From Lanius collurio (taxonomy: Eukaryota > Chordata > Aves > Passeriformes > Laniidae), in NCBI GenBank assembly GCA_020086605.1, contig JACBWW010000017.1:11978413-12042412 (forward strand): 64,000 bases of DNA, read 5' to 3'. Below, piece after piece: positions 25,601 to 38,830 of the stretch; positions within the stretch are counted from its first letter, which is position 1; every line of letters begins with the position of its first letter. The position numbers and the translations under genes were made by a program. The notes below the pieces were generated by a model. It had not been told where the DNA came from. It made no database searches and was given only the letters and a program-made list of their open reading frames with translations.

Positions 25601-27548
25601 ACTTTGTTTCTCAGCTAAATGATTTCTTGCATACCAAATTGAGTTGTGCTGCCTACTGTGTTGCAAAAAAATTAATTTTTCACCTGTTACAAGGCTGTGT
25701 CCCATTCAGCAGAGCATAATGTCTAAGTCTCTAAATCTGAAGAGAATAAACTAAAAGACTCCTAAAGAAACAAAACTGGCTCTAAAACACTTTTTATAAA
25801 GTCTGTAATCAAATTAAGCTCTAACAAATGCTTCAGAGACACTTGAAGTCTTGCACGCATCTGACTTTTTTCCAAGCTAGACCAAGAAAAGAAACTTGAC
25901 TAAGCAGATAAAACATTTGCAGAATACTGGTTTTTAAAGCTCAGTCAACCCAGCCTTTTTCTATGCACAGAAATACGAAAACCCATCATCATTCAATTGT
26001 AGTGGCACTCTCCCTAACTGATGACTGCTCTTGTTGCTGAAACTAACAATAACCATTTGCTCATCAAAGGCTCTCAGCCCATCTGCTTCCAGACATTATT
26101 TGCAGTTAAAATGTCCTCTTCAGAAAATAAGAAATTCACATGTGTAAAGTACAAAGATAAATATGTGTGCATATGTGGGCGGTGCTCTGTACAGGGATAT
26201 GTGTGTAAAGCAATAAATATGTATTTACTGACATGATATCTGGCTTCAGCCCAGGCAAGGGCCAGACAGCACAGATGTTGGTTAGCATCTGGGCCATGAG
26301 CAGAATCACTTCCAGAGCCTGCCTTGTTCTCCACGGAAACTCAAGCTAATTCAATTTCTGTAGAGCTAATTAGGAATGGAAATGGCCTTACTTCGTTTTT
26401 GGAGGCTGGAAAGAAACTTTAGCACTTATCCCAAGACATTGCGCTGCATTCACCAGTTACTGTCATGAACTGAAATCACCTTCACCTCTGGAAAATCTTC
26501 CATAACTTCAGATCTACACAACAGATACACAAAGCATCTATCCTGCCTGCACTGAAATAGGGCTGTACTTTGCCACAGGCTAACAGGAAGAATCAATCAA
26601 ACTGTTCCACTTCACTACCCAGCTCACACTCTGGTCTCTTCTAAAGACTCCAAAATGAACATGAACTTGGGTTCAAAAAATCAGAGCATGAGACAGATTA
26701 ATGCTTGCACGCAGACTTGCATTTAAGCTGTTGCACCACTGTTCCCAGCCACGTCCCCAAACTCCGCTATGTTGACAGGCAATGGGAAGAGGAACAGCAG
26801 ATGGAGACAAGCAGAGGACCAGCACCAGTCATGGGTGTAGTCCTCTCTCTGACCACAGACCTGCTTTCATAGATCACAATGACCTCATGCTTAGATGGAT
26901 AAATTTAAATATTATACAGTCTTAGATGAACTTTGGAACAAATTATATTTCTGTGTGATAAGTGCTTGAAATCCTTAGGTAGCTGCTTTTAATACCTCAA
27001 TGGACAAGCCACCTCAGATAGCTAATGGATGTGATATAACACTTCCCATTGCCAGGAGGTTGTACATAGTGCACCAGCAAGCCTTCTCACGGTCTAGACA
27101 AGCCTGCACCCCGCAGTGATCTCAATTCATGCCTCAGAGACCAGGTTTCTGTAACCCTTTAGGACTTGGTTCGGTGCTTGGTTAGTCCTGAGCACAGGCT
27201 TTTGGAGCACCGATTCTTATGGGAGAGAAAGTTCTACCCAAAGTTCCATCTCACCCCTCAATTTAGTTTCCAGGAGTTTTTCCATACACAAGAGCAGAAA
27301 CTTTTTTTTTTTTTTCAGTGCTGGCTAAATTAACTCAATACACTCTGGTGGTTGACTAGCTTATCCACTGCTTAATTTCTGTGGCGAGTTTGCCTCTTTA
27401 TGTCTTGGAATATCTTAAACTATTTACAAACAGCCTAAGTATTCCTCGACTGTGTAGCTCCACTTTAAGTCAGTGCTAGTCAACAGCTACTCACCAGAAG
27501 CAGAAGTTGAGAAGAGAAATATAGCTCAAACCTCCTTTATGATGTTAA
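22641..27548. other. Unique noncoding sequence, no gene seen
   Basis: No exon or element recognised. A T14 run lies at 27302-27315. The 128-codon frame at 23477-23863 (-) and the 107-codon frame at 24647-24970 (+) match nothing known. A different frame, 24565-24822 (+), contains a CX2CX4HX4C arrangement by itself, without retroviral context (see rejected items). Confidence 0.65.
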
Positions 27549-27805
27549 GTCATTTATTCCCTCTGTCCTGGGAGGGACAGAGCACCGACCTTGGGCGAGT
27601 GTCGGCCGGGGTAAGAGAGCGGGGCTTTCTGTCCCCTTGGTTTTGTCACAGAGAGGGGGAAATGGGATACCAGGGTGGAGCTGGGATAAACAACCAACCA
27701 GATCAGAGCCCGGGCTGTTTGAACATCAGACAGACCCAGCTATCTCAGAGTCACATGGCAGGGACCCGGCCGGAAGGGCCCAGGGGGGTCCATCGCAACA
27801 ATACA
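27549..27805 (-). mobile_element. Possible solo LTR of an endogenous retrovirus
   Basis: The block differs sharply from its AT-rich surroundings. It is GC-rich and retains about nine CpG dinucleotides in some 200 bases, where the rest of the window is CpG-depleted. On the minus strand it begins TGTATTGTTGCGATGG (27805-27790), an LTR-like TG start, and runs through a GC-rich stretch. It then reaches GGGAATAAATGAC near 27560, a polyadenylation signal placed as in the U3/R region of avian retroviral LTRs. I could not find a matching target-site duplication or a definite CA end, and no gag, pol or env sequence lies beside it. A GC-rich unique element, for example a decayed promoter, is the alternative. 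The retained CpGs suggest a fairly recent insertion if it is an LTR. Confidence 0.4.
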
Positions 27806-28039
27806 CCATGCATTTTTTACCAGCCTACTGCATCAACTTGAACAGTTACTTTGTAAAAGATGACACTTTTTACTTCATGGTGCTGATAACTATTGGATGT
27901 TACAGAAAGTTTTGCCATGAATTGCCTCATGTATTTCTCATGCACTGTATAATGGCTTACTAGTAGACCAGTTCAAAACGAAAGTACTGGAATTTTTATA
28001 GGTGCTATAGTCTTTGGGGGAAAAAAAAGTGAAGAGAAG

Positions 28040-28073
28040 AATCAATGAAATACAAATACAAATCAATGAAATA
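28040..28073 (+). repeat. 13-bp direct repeat, 21-bp period
   Basis: AATCAATGAAATA occurs at 28040-28052 and again at 28061-28073, separated by eight bases, just before the CR1 3' end that starts at 28079. It looks like a small local duplication. CR1 does not normally create target duplications of this kind. Confidence 0.7.
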
Positions 28074-28078
28074 ATCTG

Positions 28079-28495
28079 TCATAGAATCATAGAATTGTAG
28101 AGTGGTTTAGGTTGGAAGAGACCTTTAAGATCATCTGGTTCCAAGCCCCCTGCCATGGGCAGAGACACCTTCCAATATACTAGGTTTCTCAGGGCCCCAT
28201 CCAATGTGGCCTTGAGCACTTCCATGGATGTGGCAGCCATGCTTCTGTGGGCAACCTGTTCCAGCACCTCACCAGCCTCACAGTCAAGAATTTCTTCCTC
28301 ATATCTAATCTAAACCTACTATCTCTCAATTGGAAGCCATTTCGCCTTGTCCTGTCCTTACATGCTCTTCTTAAAAGTGTCTCTCCATCTTTCTTGTAGG
28401 CTTCCTTCAGGTACTGGAAGACCACAATTAGACTACCCTGAAGTCTTTTCTTCTCTGGGCTGAACAATCCCAGTTCTCAGCCTTTTCTCATAGGA
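28079..28495 (-). mobile_element. CR1 LINE, 5'-truncated, with intact 3' end
   Basis: Read on the minus strand, this is the last roughly 415 bases of a CR1 element. The frame at 28467-28189 encodes the ORF2 C-terminus with the conserved RFRLDMRKKF and WNRLP motifs. It is followed by the 3' untranslated part with GGCAGGGGGCTTGGAACC, 'aaaggtctcttccaacc' and the terminal 8-bp microsatellite (two ATAGAATY-type units at 28080-28095). The 5' end is truncated in the ORF2 region, as in nearly all CR1 copies. It is the best-preserved CR1 3' end in the window and therefore probably one of the youngest here. Confidence 0.93.
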
Positions 28496-31400
28496 ACAGC
28501 AGAGAAGTGGTAGTTGCCATTCCCTTGTAAGAATTATGCATGTCATGCTTGGTCTCAATTTGATAAGAACCAGAAGATGTCAATCCCCAGAGTAAAGCTC
28601 TGAACTAGGTAGAGTCAAGGGGAAATGGTGAAGAACCATTTTCATAAACCACAGATTGTATTGAATTTCTCATTAAGTCAGAGTAGTATTTGTGAGATCA
28701 TTTCTAAAGACAGTGGAAGGCGACTTTTTCAAAGCTCATAAAGATACACAGCTGCAGTAGTGCTTGGTCTTTTATCTGCCTTGCTACTTGACCCCATCTA
28801 CCTGAGGCATTGCTAAGCCACTCTCTAGCTTTGTTTGGCCATTTGACTTTCTGAAGCCATTAGAGCTCAAATGTCTGAGAGCTAAGAGATTACTCCAGCT
28901 GAAGTACTGTAGTCAAATTTTCTAAACATCCATTTAATTAAGGACAGTTCATTCCCAGTTTTAAAGTCTAGAAGCAAGGGCACCCACTTGAAAGGTGAAG
29001 ACTGAGGCTCACACCCCTCTCTAATGACTTCTGGACATCAGCATCAGATGCCAGTTTCATCCTCCAGGCTGTGAGATGGAGCCATCCTTTTAAATGCCTC
29101 CTTACTCCAGGTTGTGGGATAGGATACAGGACATGTGAGAAGTGATCTGGTCTTCTGAAAAGGTGATTTCATATAGCTGAGGATCCAGGCCTGGAGAGCT
29201 CTTGAAACCCTGTTATGTAGACTTACATCATCACATGCTGGTTCAACTCTTTAAGTAGTTAATACTTTGGTTTCATGTTATTTTAAGACATTGGTGCTGA
29301 GGGTTTGGCTTTGTCACGAAAGAGTGACCTCAGTATAACACACACTGAGTGCAAAATATCCACACTGAACAGCACCTATGACTAATGTAACTTAAATCTC
29401 AATCTACCCATCTCCTTAAATGCTGAATAAAGTTCAGAAAGTACCTGCTTCAGCAACAGCAGTGGAATTACAGTCACAGATGTCTATAGATTACCTCTCC
29501 GGCTATGTCCATGGAAACACCAGCCAAAAGTAGCTGGAGGTTTGCACTTGAATTCTCCAGATGAAGAATGTAGCTTTAATTGAACCCAGATGATACCAAT
29601 AAGGAGAAATCCTGTCTTCTACAGTAGAGACCATTGAAAACTCCACGCCCCAGCAGAGACAGTCTGCAGGAGATAAGGAATTCTCTTTGCTTCAACTTGG
29701 CCCGTTTGCTTCCCCACTCTGATGAAATCCATGGCCAACCAACAGAGAGGCAAAGAAAAAGACCAGCGTAAGAAAATGCCAGGATAACAGGACCTGGCAA
29801 TCAAAAAAGTAATGTAAACAGTTAGTTTCTGACTCCTGGAGATACTAGAAATAACAAAGCAGTGATGCCTGTCTCCTTACCATCTTGTCAGTGCTGAATT
29901 ACAGTGGAGGAGGCACATGTGGGGCACAGAGAAGGGGAATATTTGAGCACTGCAACTCTTCTCTTTCTGTTTTGCTCTCAAATGCATTCTGCCCAACAGA
30001 ACTTCCCAACATAATTTTCTGGTATGAGTCATCAGTAGAATGAAATACCAGAAAACATCTACTGGACTGTGTGAATTGGCACAGCTCCATGGCAGGTCAT
30101 AGAGATTCAGGTGTTGGGGCTCTTTCCAGAATTAAGGAAGTGTGGTAACATTAAGATAAGGCTTCTAGAATCTAACAATATAAACGTCATTCTTATGACA
30201 CCCTGAAGAGTTTAGAAAAGTGCAATGAGGACTCACTTCAACATTGCAAGCCCTTGTATTGAGATTTAAAGTCTGGCCCCATAAGTGCACCTAATGTTTG
30301 AGATTAGTACTGAGGCATGTAATCTAGATCTTGAAGACATGGATGGGCACTTCCTGCTTCCTCATGCAGAAGCCAGAAAGGATTAGTAGGGCTGATGGTA
30401 TGAGAGAACCTCTGAATACCTTCAGATAATTAAATGGAGTGTATTGAAGCAATGAAGTACAGGTCAAGACTGCTACTGATGGTGCTGAAAATACTATGCA
30501 GATACTGCATTACTTTGACAATAAAGATCAGCACCTGGATAATTATAAAGTTACAATTAGGAGCAGTGTTCAGGAATGTAAAACTCTATGCATTAATTAT
30601 TGCTGCACTCTGCAGAGTCTAGAAAGCAACTAATATACTAAGTACTGTAAGTACTTCTCAGGCTTGTTTCATTTTTCTGAAATGGCAAGTTCCTGGAAAT
30701 CCTACAAGTTTGCATTAGGGATGAATAATAAAAAGCATCTTGAAGAAAAATCTGTATTTGTTAAGCCTTGAGGAAGATGGAAAGGTTGGGAGAAAAACTG
30801 AAGCAGAGGGTCTGTAGGCCTCTTGTATTGCATTTTTTTGCATGAGGCACTTCCTTTCTTTACAATTTGAAGTTTCATTCTAGAAGAAAACACATCTGGA
30901 CAAGCCTGATGATTTACTGCATCTTTCAGAGCCCTGATCAATGTGGAGAAGTGTGGTGCTACCCACTGCTGTACAACACGGGGTTTCTGACCCAGAAACC
31001 TCGTCAAATACCTTGATGATAAACTTAATTTTAGCATTTGTAAAGCCAGGGGATCTACACATGCTGCTCTAACAGTACCACCCAGGGCCCAGTATGACAA
31101 AGATTGGTATTACAGGGTTGTCCATGTTGCCAGGTTAGTCCTGCTGCACCCTGTGGGGCTTAGCAACACAGAACAGGACAGGTGTTAGTGCATCTTTACA
31201 GTAGCTCCAGGGGCAGTGAGGGTTGGTTTATGATTAGAAAACCTACAGCAAAGACACAGTTTATTTTTGCAGCACCATGAAAAGTCTGAAAAGTTAGGGA
31301 TAGGACTCATATTAGGGGGGTTTCCAGGGTTTGTCTCATGAGTTAGAGGAAGCAATGATCTGGCTGCATATCATATTGTGGGTTCCAGGTGCTACAACAT

Positions 31401-31761
31401 AGTGTACTTGAAGACTCTATTTTTGTGTTGTCCTCCAAGGCCCACAATACTGCAAATTTATGAGGTGAAGGTCTTATGCTACATCTGACCATTTGAATTA
31501 TTAACAGGGTAAATAAAGCCATGGGTAGGGCTAGAGCTAATATAATCTTACTGTGACTTTCTTCAGGGATAAGAAAGGAAGAGGGTTTGCCTTCCATGGT
31601 GTCCTAGAGTATGAACTACTATTCTTCTACATTTCATGCTAAGATTATGATTTAGAGTTACAGTTGTAACCCAAAGCAATCAAGTAGAATATTTTCACTA
31701 CATAGGTCTGTGACTAAGGAAGTTGGGGACTTTTTAAAAAAGGAGTTGAGAATTAAGATTT

Positions 31762-31811
31762 AAAGTCAGATTTTAAGGTAGAACTCAAAGTTAGATTCTA
31801 AGGTAGAACTT
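31762..31811 (+). repeat. Tandem duplication, two 25-bp units
   Basis: Two adjacent 25-base units, 31762-31786 and 31787-31811, differ at three positions, all C/T. They share AAAG, AGATT and TAAGGTAGAACT blocks. This is a minor local duplication without an evident role. Confidence 0.85.
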
Positions 31812-34160
31812 TATCCCATGAGAAAATCTTATTTTAAAGTTACAGTTAGAGAAACTAATAGCCTCAAAAATTACCCTCATCAGAATGAGGGACCCCTTTG
31901 TGGGCTGGGGGTTTAGGCAGCTAAAAGTATTAGTATGTGTCCTGCAGACACTAAGGGGGAAGCAACTAATGGCATTGTTGAAGGACCAAGATTAACTCCT
32001 AATTTCTGAATTCCTATGTGGGTGCCCTTCAGGCTAGGGTTAGTGTTACAGAGACAAAATTGCCAGATGGGTTATTTTTTGTTGCATCCTACAGGGGGAG
32101 AAGCATCATAGAGATGAGTGGTAAATGTGAGTCCAGGAGATTGTTTACGACTTCAAGTACAACTAGGCTTACTGGAGACTTCTCACAGTATCTTGTGATT
32201 TTCATTAAAAAATGCCTTAAACCGAGGTGAGGGGTGGGGATGGTGTGTGTGTCAGGGTTGCATTTTAAGAAACTACAGCAGGAAGAATGCCTGGTCTTAC
32301 TGTGCCTTGTTCATTCTAGAAAGATGGGGAGAGGATCTAGATAACTAAAAAACTTCTATCCCATACGGTAAACAACAATAAAAGGACAAGAGCTCTTGTT
32401 CTCATCAAAATTTTCTGTGTTGAGTAGTATTGAAGAATAATGAACTTTCTGGTTGCATCTGGTTCTGTGAAACCACTCTGCTCCCTCCAGCTTTACCCCA
32501 AATCCCCACCCAAAACCAGCATGAAATGCATTTCAGCAGGAGTTATTTCAGACTGAAACTAAGCTTCTCAGCAGTTCTATCAGCTGCCTCCACCCTTGCT
32601 GCCTGTGGCATGCAAGGCAGCACATCAAGACCTGGACCCCAAAAGCAGGTAGATGGGGAGAAGCACCTTCCCTGAAATCAACACAGAAGGGCTCAGGGCT
32701 GCCAAATTCTTTTTCTCACCTCATCCTTCTGAGCTCTTGCACAGCAAGAAAATCATGTTTGGCTGTTTCCTCATCCCTACTCCTAACCACAAGTCCCAGA
32801 TGGATGTACAAGGAATCTCCATATATAGAGAGACATGAGGGACAGATGTTCACCACCAGGTTTTCAACCTCTGCCTGGGCACTCACCATCCCACAGGGAA
32901 GGGATTTGGGTCTCAAAACCAATCTCCATGCATAAGATCAGAAATTTCCAAAAGGCCATACCTACCTGAAGTCACGATAGAAGGATCTTGACCACCAAAT
33001 TTAACTCCTCTCCATAAATTCCTCCTAGCTCTGCAGAAAGCACCAAGAACAGCTTCTTTCCCTTTTCCAACTCAAACCTTAAACCTGACATTAATTTAGC
33101 CTGTCAACTTAATCTTGAGGGAACCCTTTCTTGGAATACAAAAAAACACTGGGTCATGCACAATTATGTAACAACTTCAACCCTCCAAAGAAGAACTCTT
33201 CTTTCCCAAAATCTTGTTTCTGCAACTTAAGAAAAATATCTCTAAATGCATTGGGATTTGCACCCAGCATCCAAGGCAGTTATGTAGACAGCACCTGACT
33301 TACCTGAGTATCTCTAACTTCTGTTCCTTCCTGCCTTTTTAGGAGCTGCAGGATGCAGCAAGGTGAGGCTCTCTAGCTGCTTTAGGTACCCTCCCATTAC
33401 CCTAACATTAGTAAATATACTCCAAGATAGCTCCAGCCTGAAGGTCATAAACAGATGCCTCTCTTACTCTCTGTGCCATGCATAAAAACACTGCCTAGAT
33501 GTTTTAAATCCCCATATCCCTAATTGTATTTTAATCTCTAACATCGTAACTTCCATGGGGACCATAAACTACATTAGAAGCCCCAATTCCCTTTAGCATG
33601 AATCCTCCCCCTCTCTTTCTGGTCTGTGCAGGATACAGGTAGCATAACTTGTTTGGCTGCTTCATTTTCTCTACCTCTAACCTGAAATGTGTTGTGAAAT
33701 GCAATTGTATAGCAGAACACAACAGCCTTCAACCCCCATGGTTTATTGTCCAGGCTTTACAGCATGTCTCAGTAAAAATGCCTTGAAGTGCATAAATGTC
33801 TGCCGTGAGAAATTTACCCCTGAAGTGATATGTGGCCCATGAGGCCACCCCGTTCCTGAAATCAGTTAAGTCAGAGAAGCAAAAGCAGCCAGACAGGTTA
33901 TTCTTGTCACAACCTGCAGAATCCAGAAAGGCAGGCACAGAGCTGCTTTTAATGGGGCACTTGCACTATTTACAGAAGTGGTTGGCCCCCTGAGTACATT
34001 TGAGGATGAAGCTGTTTAGGAGTCCAGAGATGAAGGAGTTTTAGGACATCATTACTGCATCATCCTGCAGTGGCCAGCCAGGGAGATGGGATGTAAGAGG
34101 AATATAGCACATCGAGCAGAGGATCTCTTCTTGTTTGAACTGCTACCCAGGTACATTTCA

Positions 34161-34189
34161 GGTTGAGGTTAGGGTTAGGTCTAGGGTTT
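34161..34189 (+). repeat. Short telomere-like motif cluster
   Basis: The sequence GGTTGAGGTTAGGGTTAGG followed by TCTAGGGTTT contains two good TTAGGG units and two decayed ones. It is far too short to be a meaningful interstitial telomere block and may be chance. Confidence 0.4.
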
Positions 34190-34426
34190 CTAAATCTAAA
34201 GCAGACAGACAAGCTTTTCTTGCTGTATTAGGCAGAGCACAGAAAGTTCAGTAAGCAGACCCTTGTTGGTAGGCTATGTCCCTGTGTAGCACTTTCAGAT
34301 ATTAGCCTAGTGATCCAGAAAACACTGCATTTCAAATCATAATTATTCTAATACTTTCTGGGACCTATAAATTAAAATGATTCTGCTGCTTGAGGAGCTC
34401 TATGCCTTTCTCAGCCTCTGACAAAG

Positions 34427-34890
34427 TGAGTGGTTTGTTGGAAGGGACCTTAAAAATCATGTAGCTCGAAACCCCTCGCCATGGCCAGGGAAGCTTCCCC
34501 TTGCCCAGGTGACTCACAGTCCCATCCAGCCTTGTCTTGAACTACTCAGGGAATGGGGAATTCACAGCCTCTCTGGGCAACCTGTTCCACTGCTTCACCA
34601 CGCTCACAGTAAAGAATTTCTTGACAATATCTGGTCTAAACTTACCCTCCTTTAGATTAAGGCCATTCCCCTTTGTCCTGTAACTACAGGCCTTTGTGTT
34701 AAGTCCACCTCCAGCTTTTTTTATAGACCACCTTCATGCACAGAAAGCTGCTATAAGGTCTCCCCAGAGCCTTGTCTTCTCCAGGCTGAACAGCCCCAAC
34801 ACTAACAGCCTGTCTTCATCAGAGAGGTGCTCCAGCCCTGTGATCAGCTTAGTGGCTCTCCTCTGGAATTAGTGGCTCTCCTCTCAGAGC
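34427..34890 (-). mobile_element. CR1 LINE, 5'-truncated
   Basis: Antisense CR1 with the usual order of landmarks on the plus strand. 'ttggaagggaccttaaaaat' is the 3' untranslated part, near 34437. 'gccatggccagggaagcttc' follows near 34478, and 'ggcaacctgttccactgctt' near 34577. 'aagaatttcttgacaatatc' encodes the (R/K)KFF-type motif of the ORF2 C-terminus near 34613. 'cttctccaggctgaacagcc' lies near 34776 and 'gagaggtgctccagccctg' near 34822. The terminal 8-bp microsatellite is lost. Reading frames are broken, so it is a dead fragment. It carries an internal 20-bp duplication at its 5' side (separate entry). Confidence 0.92.
34849..34888 (+). repeat. 20-bp tandem duplication inside the CR1 fragment
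   Basis: The 16 bases TTAGTGGCTCTCCTCT occur at 34849-34864 and again at 34869-34884, so the second copy starts exactly 20 bases after the first. The sequence is part of the CR1 ORF2 region and is present once in ordinary CR1 copies, so the duplication happened in this copy or its close source. Confidence 0.85.
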
Positions 34891-37800
34891 CTCTTTTTAT
34901 GTACAGGAACCAACAATGTTAAGGACACTGACACGTCTTAATAGGAGTCAAGATCTGATGCTGTCATTTATTTTAGGGACTGTTTTCTGGGTGTTTCATG
35001 ATGGATTTCCAAAAGAGAGCCAAGGAATCTAAGGCATGAAGGAACCTGAATGCCTCAGGGACATGAGAGCTGGGAAGTGACCATGTGGCGTGTGTGGGCA
35101 CCAAGGTAGAATATTCTCTGCTACTGAAGAGCTTTGTTTCCTGTTTATAGTAGGGTTGAGGTTGGGGCTTGAGCTAGCACATAGGAGACCATCATTTTAA
35201 AAATACCTGCTTTTGATGACCTCTGTCTAGCAAGGGTCATGTTCAGTAGATGCTGAATTGTTTTGCCTGGAAGCATCCTCAGTGGTGCCCCTGATGGCCC
35301 CGAACAATCTTTGGATTCAATCATGCTGACATCCCAGCCCCACTGCTCCCTTTGGAGCAGGTGGATGCTGGCAGCACCCTGAGCAGACCAACCATGGCAG
35401 CACGGGGGACATGGGACAGAATATGTGTCTCCAGCCTTAAACACTTCAGGAATGTCCCCTTACTGCAGTAACCTGACAAAGCCATGGTTTCCTCCCCTCT
35501 ACCCATGCCTCTTGGCCACCAGAGGATGTCCCTCTGATGTTCTGCCCAGGGCAGATGACCATTTCTGTTCACCTCTCACTGCACATCTGCCTGTGGCTTT
35601 GGTGATGTGTGTTAGACATCAATTTCTGACTCCTGCAGGTCAGCAGGTAGCCTCTGTAAGTAAACGAGCATTCAAATTAAAGACAGGCATGTTGCAACAA
35701 GGGTACGCAATCTGATTCCAAAGGTGAAAGATCAAGTTTATTAACTAAGCCACCCACCTCCCCAGCAATATTACAAGAATTAAAACCAGACTTCCTGGTG
35801 TTATATATGCAACGGCTGTCAACAGCATAAATTATGCCTGAAGATGTTTTAGCTGCTGCTCCAAAAAATACGGAGATTTCTTCTTTTGATTTAAGGGTTG
35901 CAAAGTAAGGGTTTTTTTAATTTATGTGGACAACATCCTGTCTTCTACTTACAGACTTGGACGATTGCAGTAAGCTGTCCCTTAAGGGTGCAGAGCAGAT
36001 ATCCAAAGATTTACAATATTTGTCAATGTCAATATGTCAGAGACTTTTTTAGTTGTTTAATTCAGAAATTCAAACTGAGATAATGTGCTCCAGCTACAGT
36101 CATCTTTGAAACCTACTGGTAGGATAAAAATTTTATTCAAAAACAAGACTTGAATTACCAGTTCCTTTATGATCATTAAGGGCATTTGATCCTGGTAGTT
36201 TATGGCAGTTCTCATACAAGTTCTAAGTGTTAGAAGTCAAAATAAGCAGCTGATCTCAAATATAATCAGTGTTGAAAATTGCTGCAGGGGCTAGAAAGGC
36301 TGACAGCTCATTTGCAGCACAAAGAGGAATTACCATACCATTCATGATAGATAAAGTTTGAACCAATAAGAAAGAAGTTACCTTCTCTCCATTAGTGGTA
36401 CTGATTAAGCATGTTTTCACAGTATTTCCTTGAATGGAGATGAGCCTTATTGACTTAATTCAGTTCAGGCTGGTGCAAATCAGGACAAATTCAATTTTAA
36501 TCAGTGACATTAATACAGATAAGTTCTTCATTATATTTTCTCTGTGATCAAATTCTTGCATGTGAGCTTCATCACATTATATTTTTTTCTAAATTCCCCA
36601 TTAGTGCTTAGAGTAAAAGATCATAACAATAATTGTAAAGCCTCCCATCAGAATTAATCTGATAAGATTCTTTTACACTTGGCACTTGGCATGAAGAAGA
36701 GGACACAAGATGTGTTGAAATTTCTCTGTGTAAAACAGCTAACTATCAGCAGTAGTTCTCTGATTCTTTCTCAAGGAATCTTGAAAAAATAAAAAACATC
36801 AATCTACCTTAATTTATTTGTTTATTTAAAAATAAAATTATTGATCATACATCCTGCAACTGAATGAATTGACTATTAGTCAGTGAGTGGATTAATTTTG
36901 CCTGTGCGTTTGCTAATTATCTAAAGCCTAAGCAAAATCCAGGAAGTTACAAATTTGTTAGTACTACTCACTACTGTTTGCAAAAATGTTCTTCTGTGAA
37001 AGCATTACTCTGCTCTGAAGTGATAAAAGCCATTCTGAGCCATAGAATGAGGCCATGTTAGAGACACAAATGAAGCATCAGCCTGACCAACCAGGTCTTC
37101 ATAAAATCACTTTCCCATTAAGTGCTGAGAAATTTTGACCCTTACATATATATACTTCTGCACCTTTTTATTGAAATCCTGCTTTGGGCACATGGGTGAA
37201 ACGTTAGTCCGGAGTACCTGGCTGTGCTCAGCATACCCTCCCTTACAAGCCACTTCCTTGCCACTCAGTGTCACCAAACCCAGCATCCACTTAGGGGAAG
37301 TTTCAACGTACAGAATTCTCATCTGATCTTTAGTTTTGTTTTGGAAATGAGCCATACACAGCAGAAATGCATTTGCAGCCTTGCGTCTGGGTGTAGAAGA
37401 ATTTTGTTTGCTGCCAGATAGTACAAATAACCCTGAGCTCCCAGCTCTCATCCTTGTGGGGTACTCCCTGAAGTTCTGATGTTGCAGATTGAGTGACACC
37501 ATGTGGGCCACAGTGTGTTATAGGTGTCCATCATACATGCACATCTATGAGGTTCAACAGTAGAGCTTTCCCAAATACCCAGAAGTACTTTTCAGACATG
37601 GCTGCTGGACTCGCTAAGAGCTTCAGATCCCCTCCTTTTTGACTTGTGAAAACATACAAATGAGCAACCTGGGGACACAGATGTTTATCCAAACAAACTT
37701 AAGCAGTTTCCAACAAGGCCATGGTTTCTCCTCACATGGTGCAGGGGGAGAGCTGGCAGCACCAGAACACTCAGCTCCCAGTGTCATAGCAGGAACAAGG

Positions 37801-38830
37801 AGGAGATACTGGGGTTAGTGGACTTTTTCAGTGCTGCCTGAAATGGTTGTGGAAGCAAACAAAAGGAAACTGTTGGAAACACTAAGCCCGTCATCCCAGC
37901 AGAGCTGGCTGGGTTTGCTGGCGTCGTGGCAGGGCTCTGTCCCCACCCACACGTCATGGACTGGCACCACAGAGTCCTCAAGAAGAATATACTCATTTTT
38001 TAATGAGAAATTCAGTGATTTATCTGATAAGGGAGCAATTATCTGAAGACAATATCATCATTTGTGGGTAGGAAGCCATCCTTTGTCATGCCAGGGATGT
38101 GACCAAACACAGTACATATTTTACTTTGGACTAAGTGTTCCCTTTCATCTAGAATGTGGCTTCCTTTCACAACTCTAGCTGGCTTGCATAAAGCTACCTT
38201 TCATCTGATTTCCTAATAAATAAGTCTTTTAATTCACATGGGGTCAGTTGCTGGTGACTAGAATATTTCCTCAGGAACGTGTCAGAGCAGGTACTTAATA
38301 CATCTACTACAGCATATCTCGTTAAGGAATGAACCCTACAGGAGTGTATCACAACAGTGCATCTTGAACACTGGGAATTGGCTGTGGGAATCCTTCCCTC
38401 TCATATCACTTCAGCCCCTCACTGCAAAAGGGAACTGCAGGGAAATCCCAAGAAATCTGATTTCTCAAAAAGTTGTGCTCATTCTCTCTTTTTCTTAGAG
38501 AATGCTTAAAGTGCTTACTTCCTCTAGAGGAAAAGGGTAAAGCTCAAATTCCTATAAAAATGTACTTCTAAACTCTTGAAAGCAGGAATAGTCTGTCCTG
38601 CTGGGAAAGCAGTAGCAGCTTTAGAGCCCATTCAGCTGCCGCTGCTGGGAGCCCCAGCGTGCACCCGACCATGAGCTCATCCATCTTCCTGCCAGCCAAG
38701 TGGACCTTCAGCTCCTCCTAGGCGAGTGGGAACCATGGCTCTTTGCATCAGTGCTTATGGGTGACCAGAGCCTGCAGGCCTTGGGGTGAAGGGCAGCCAT
38801 CACTGCATGTTCAACATGAATTTAAGTGAC

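Larger units (their letters stand above)
28496..34426. other. Unique noncoding sequence, no gene seen
   Basis: No exon, RNA gene or mobile element recognised. Frames of up to 132 codons occur, for example 30702-31100 (-). One at 31343-31597 (-) encodes a hydrophobic run of about 20 residues, but nothing in it or around it suggests a gene. Two small repeats in this stretch are listed separately. Confidence 0.65.

Noticed and set aside
31343..31597. 84-codon minus-strand frame with a hydrophobic segment
   Set aside because: The single hydrophobic run is not followed by a basic stop, and nothing else suggests coding.
34161..34189. Interstitial telomere hypothesis for the TTAGGG-like units
   Set aside because: Only two good units. 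True interstitial telomere blocks are much longer.
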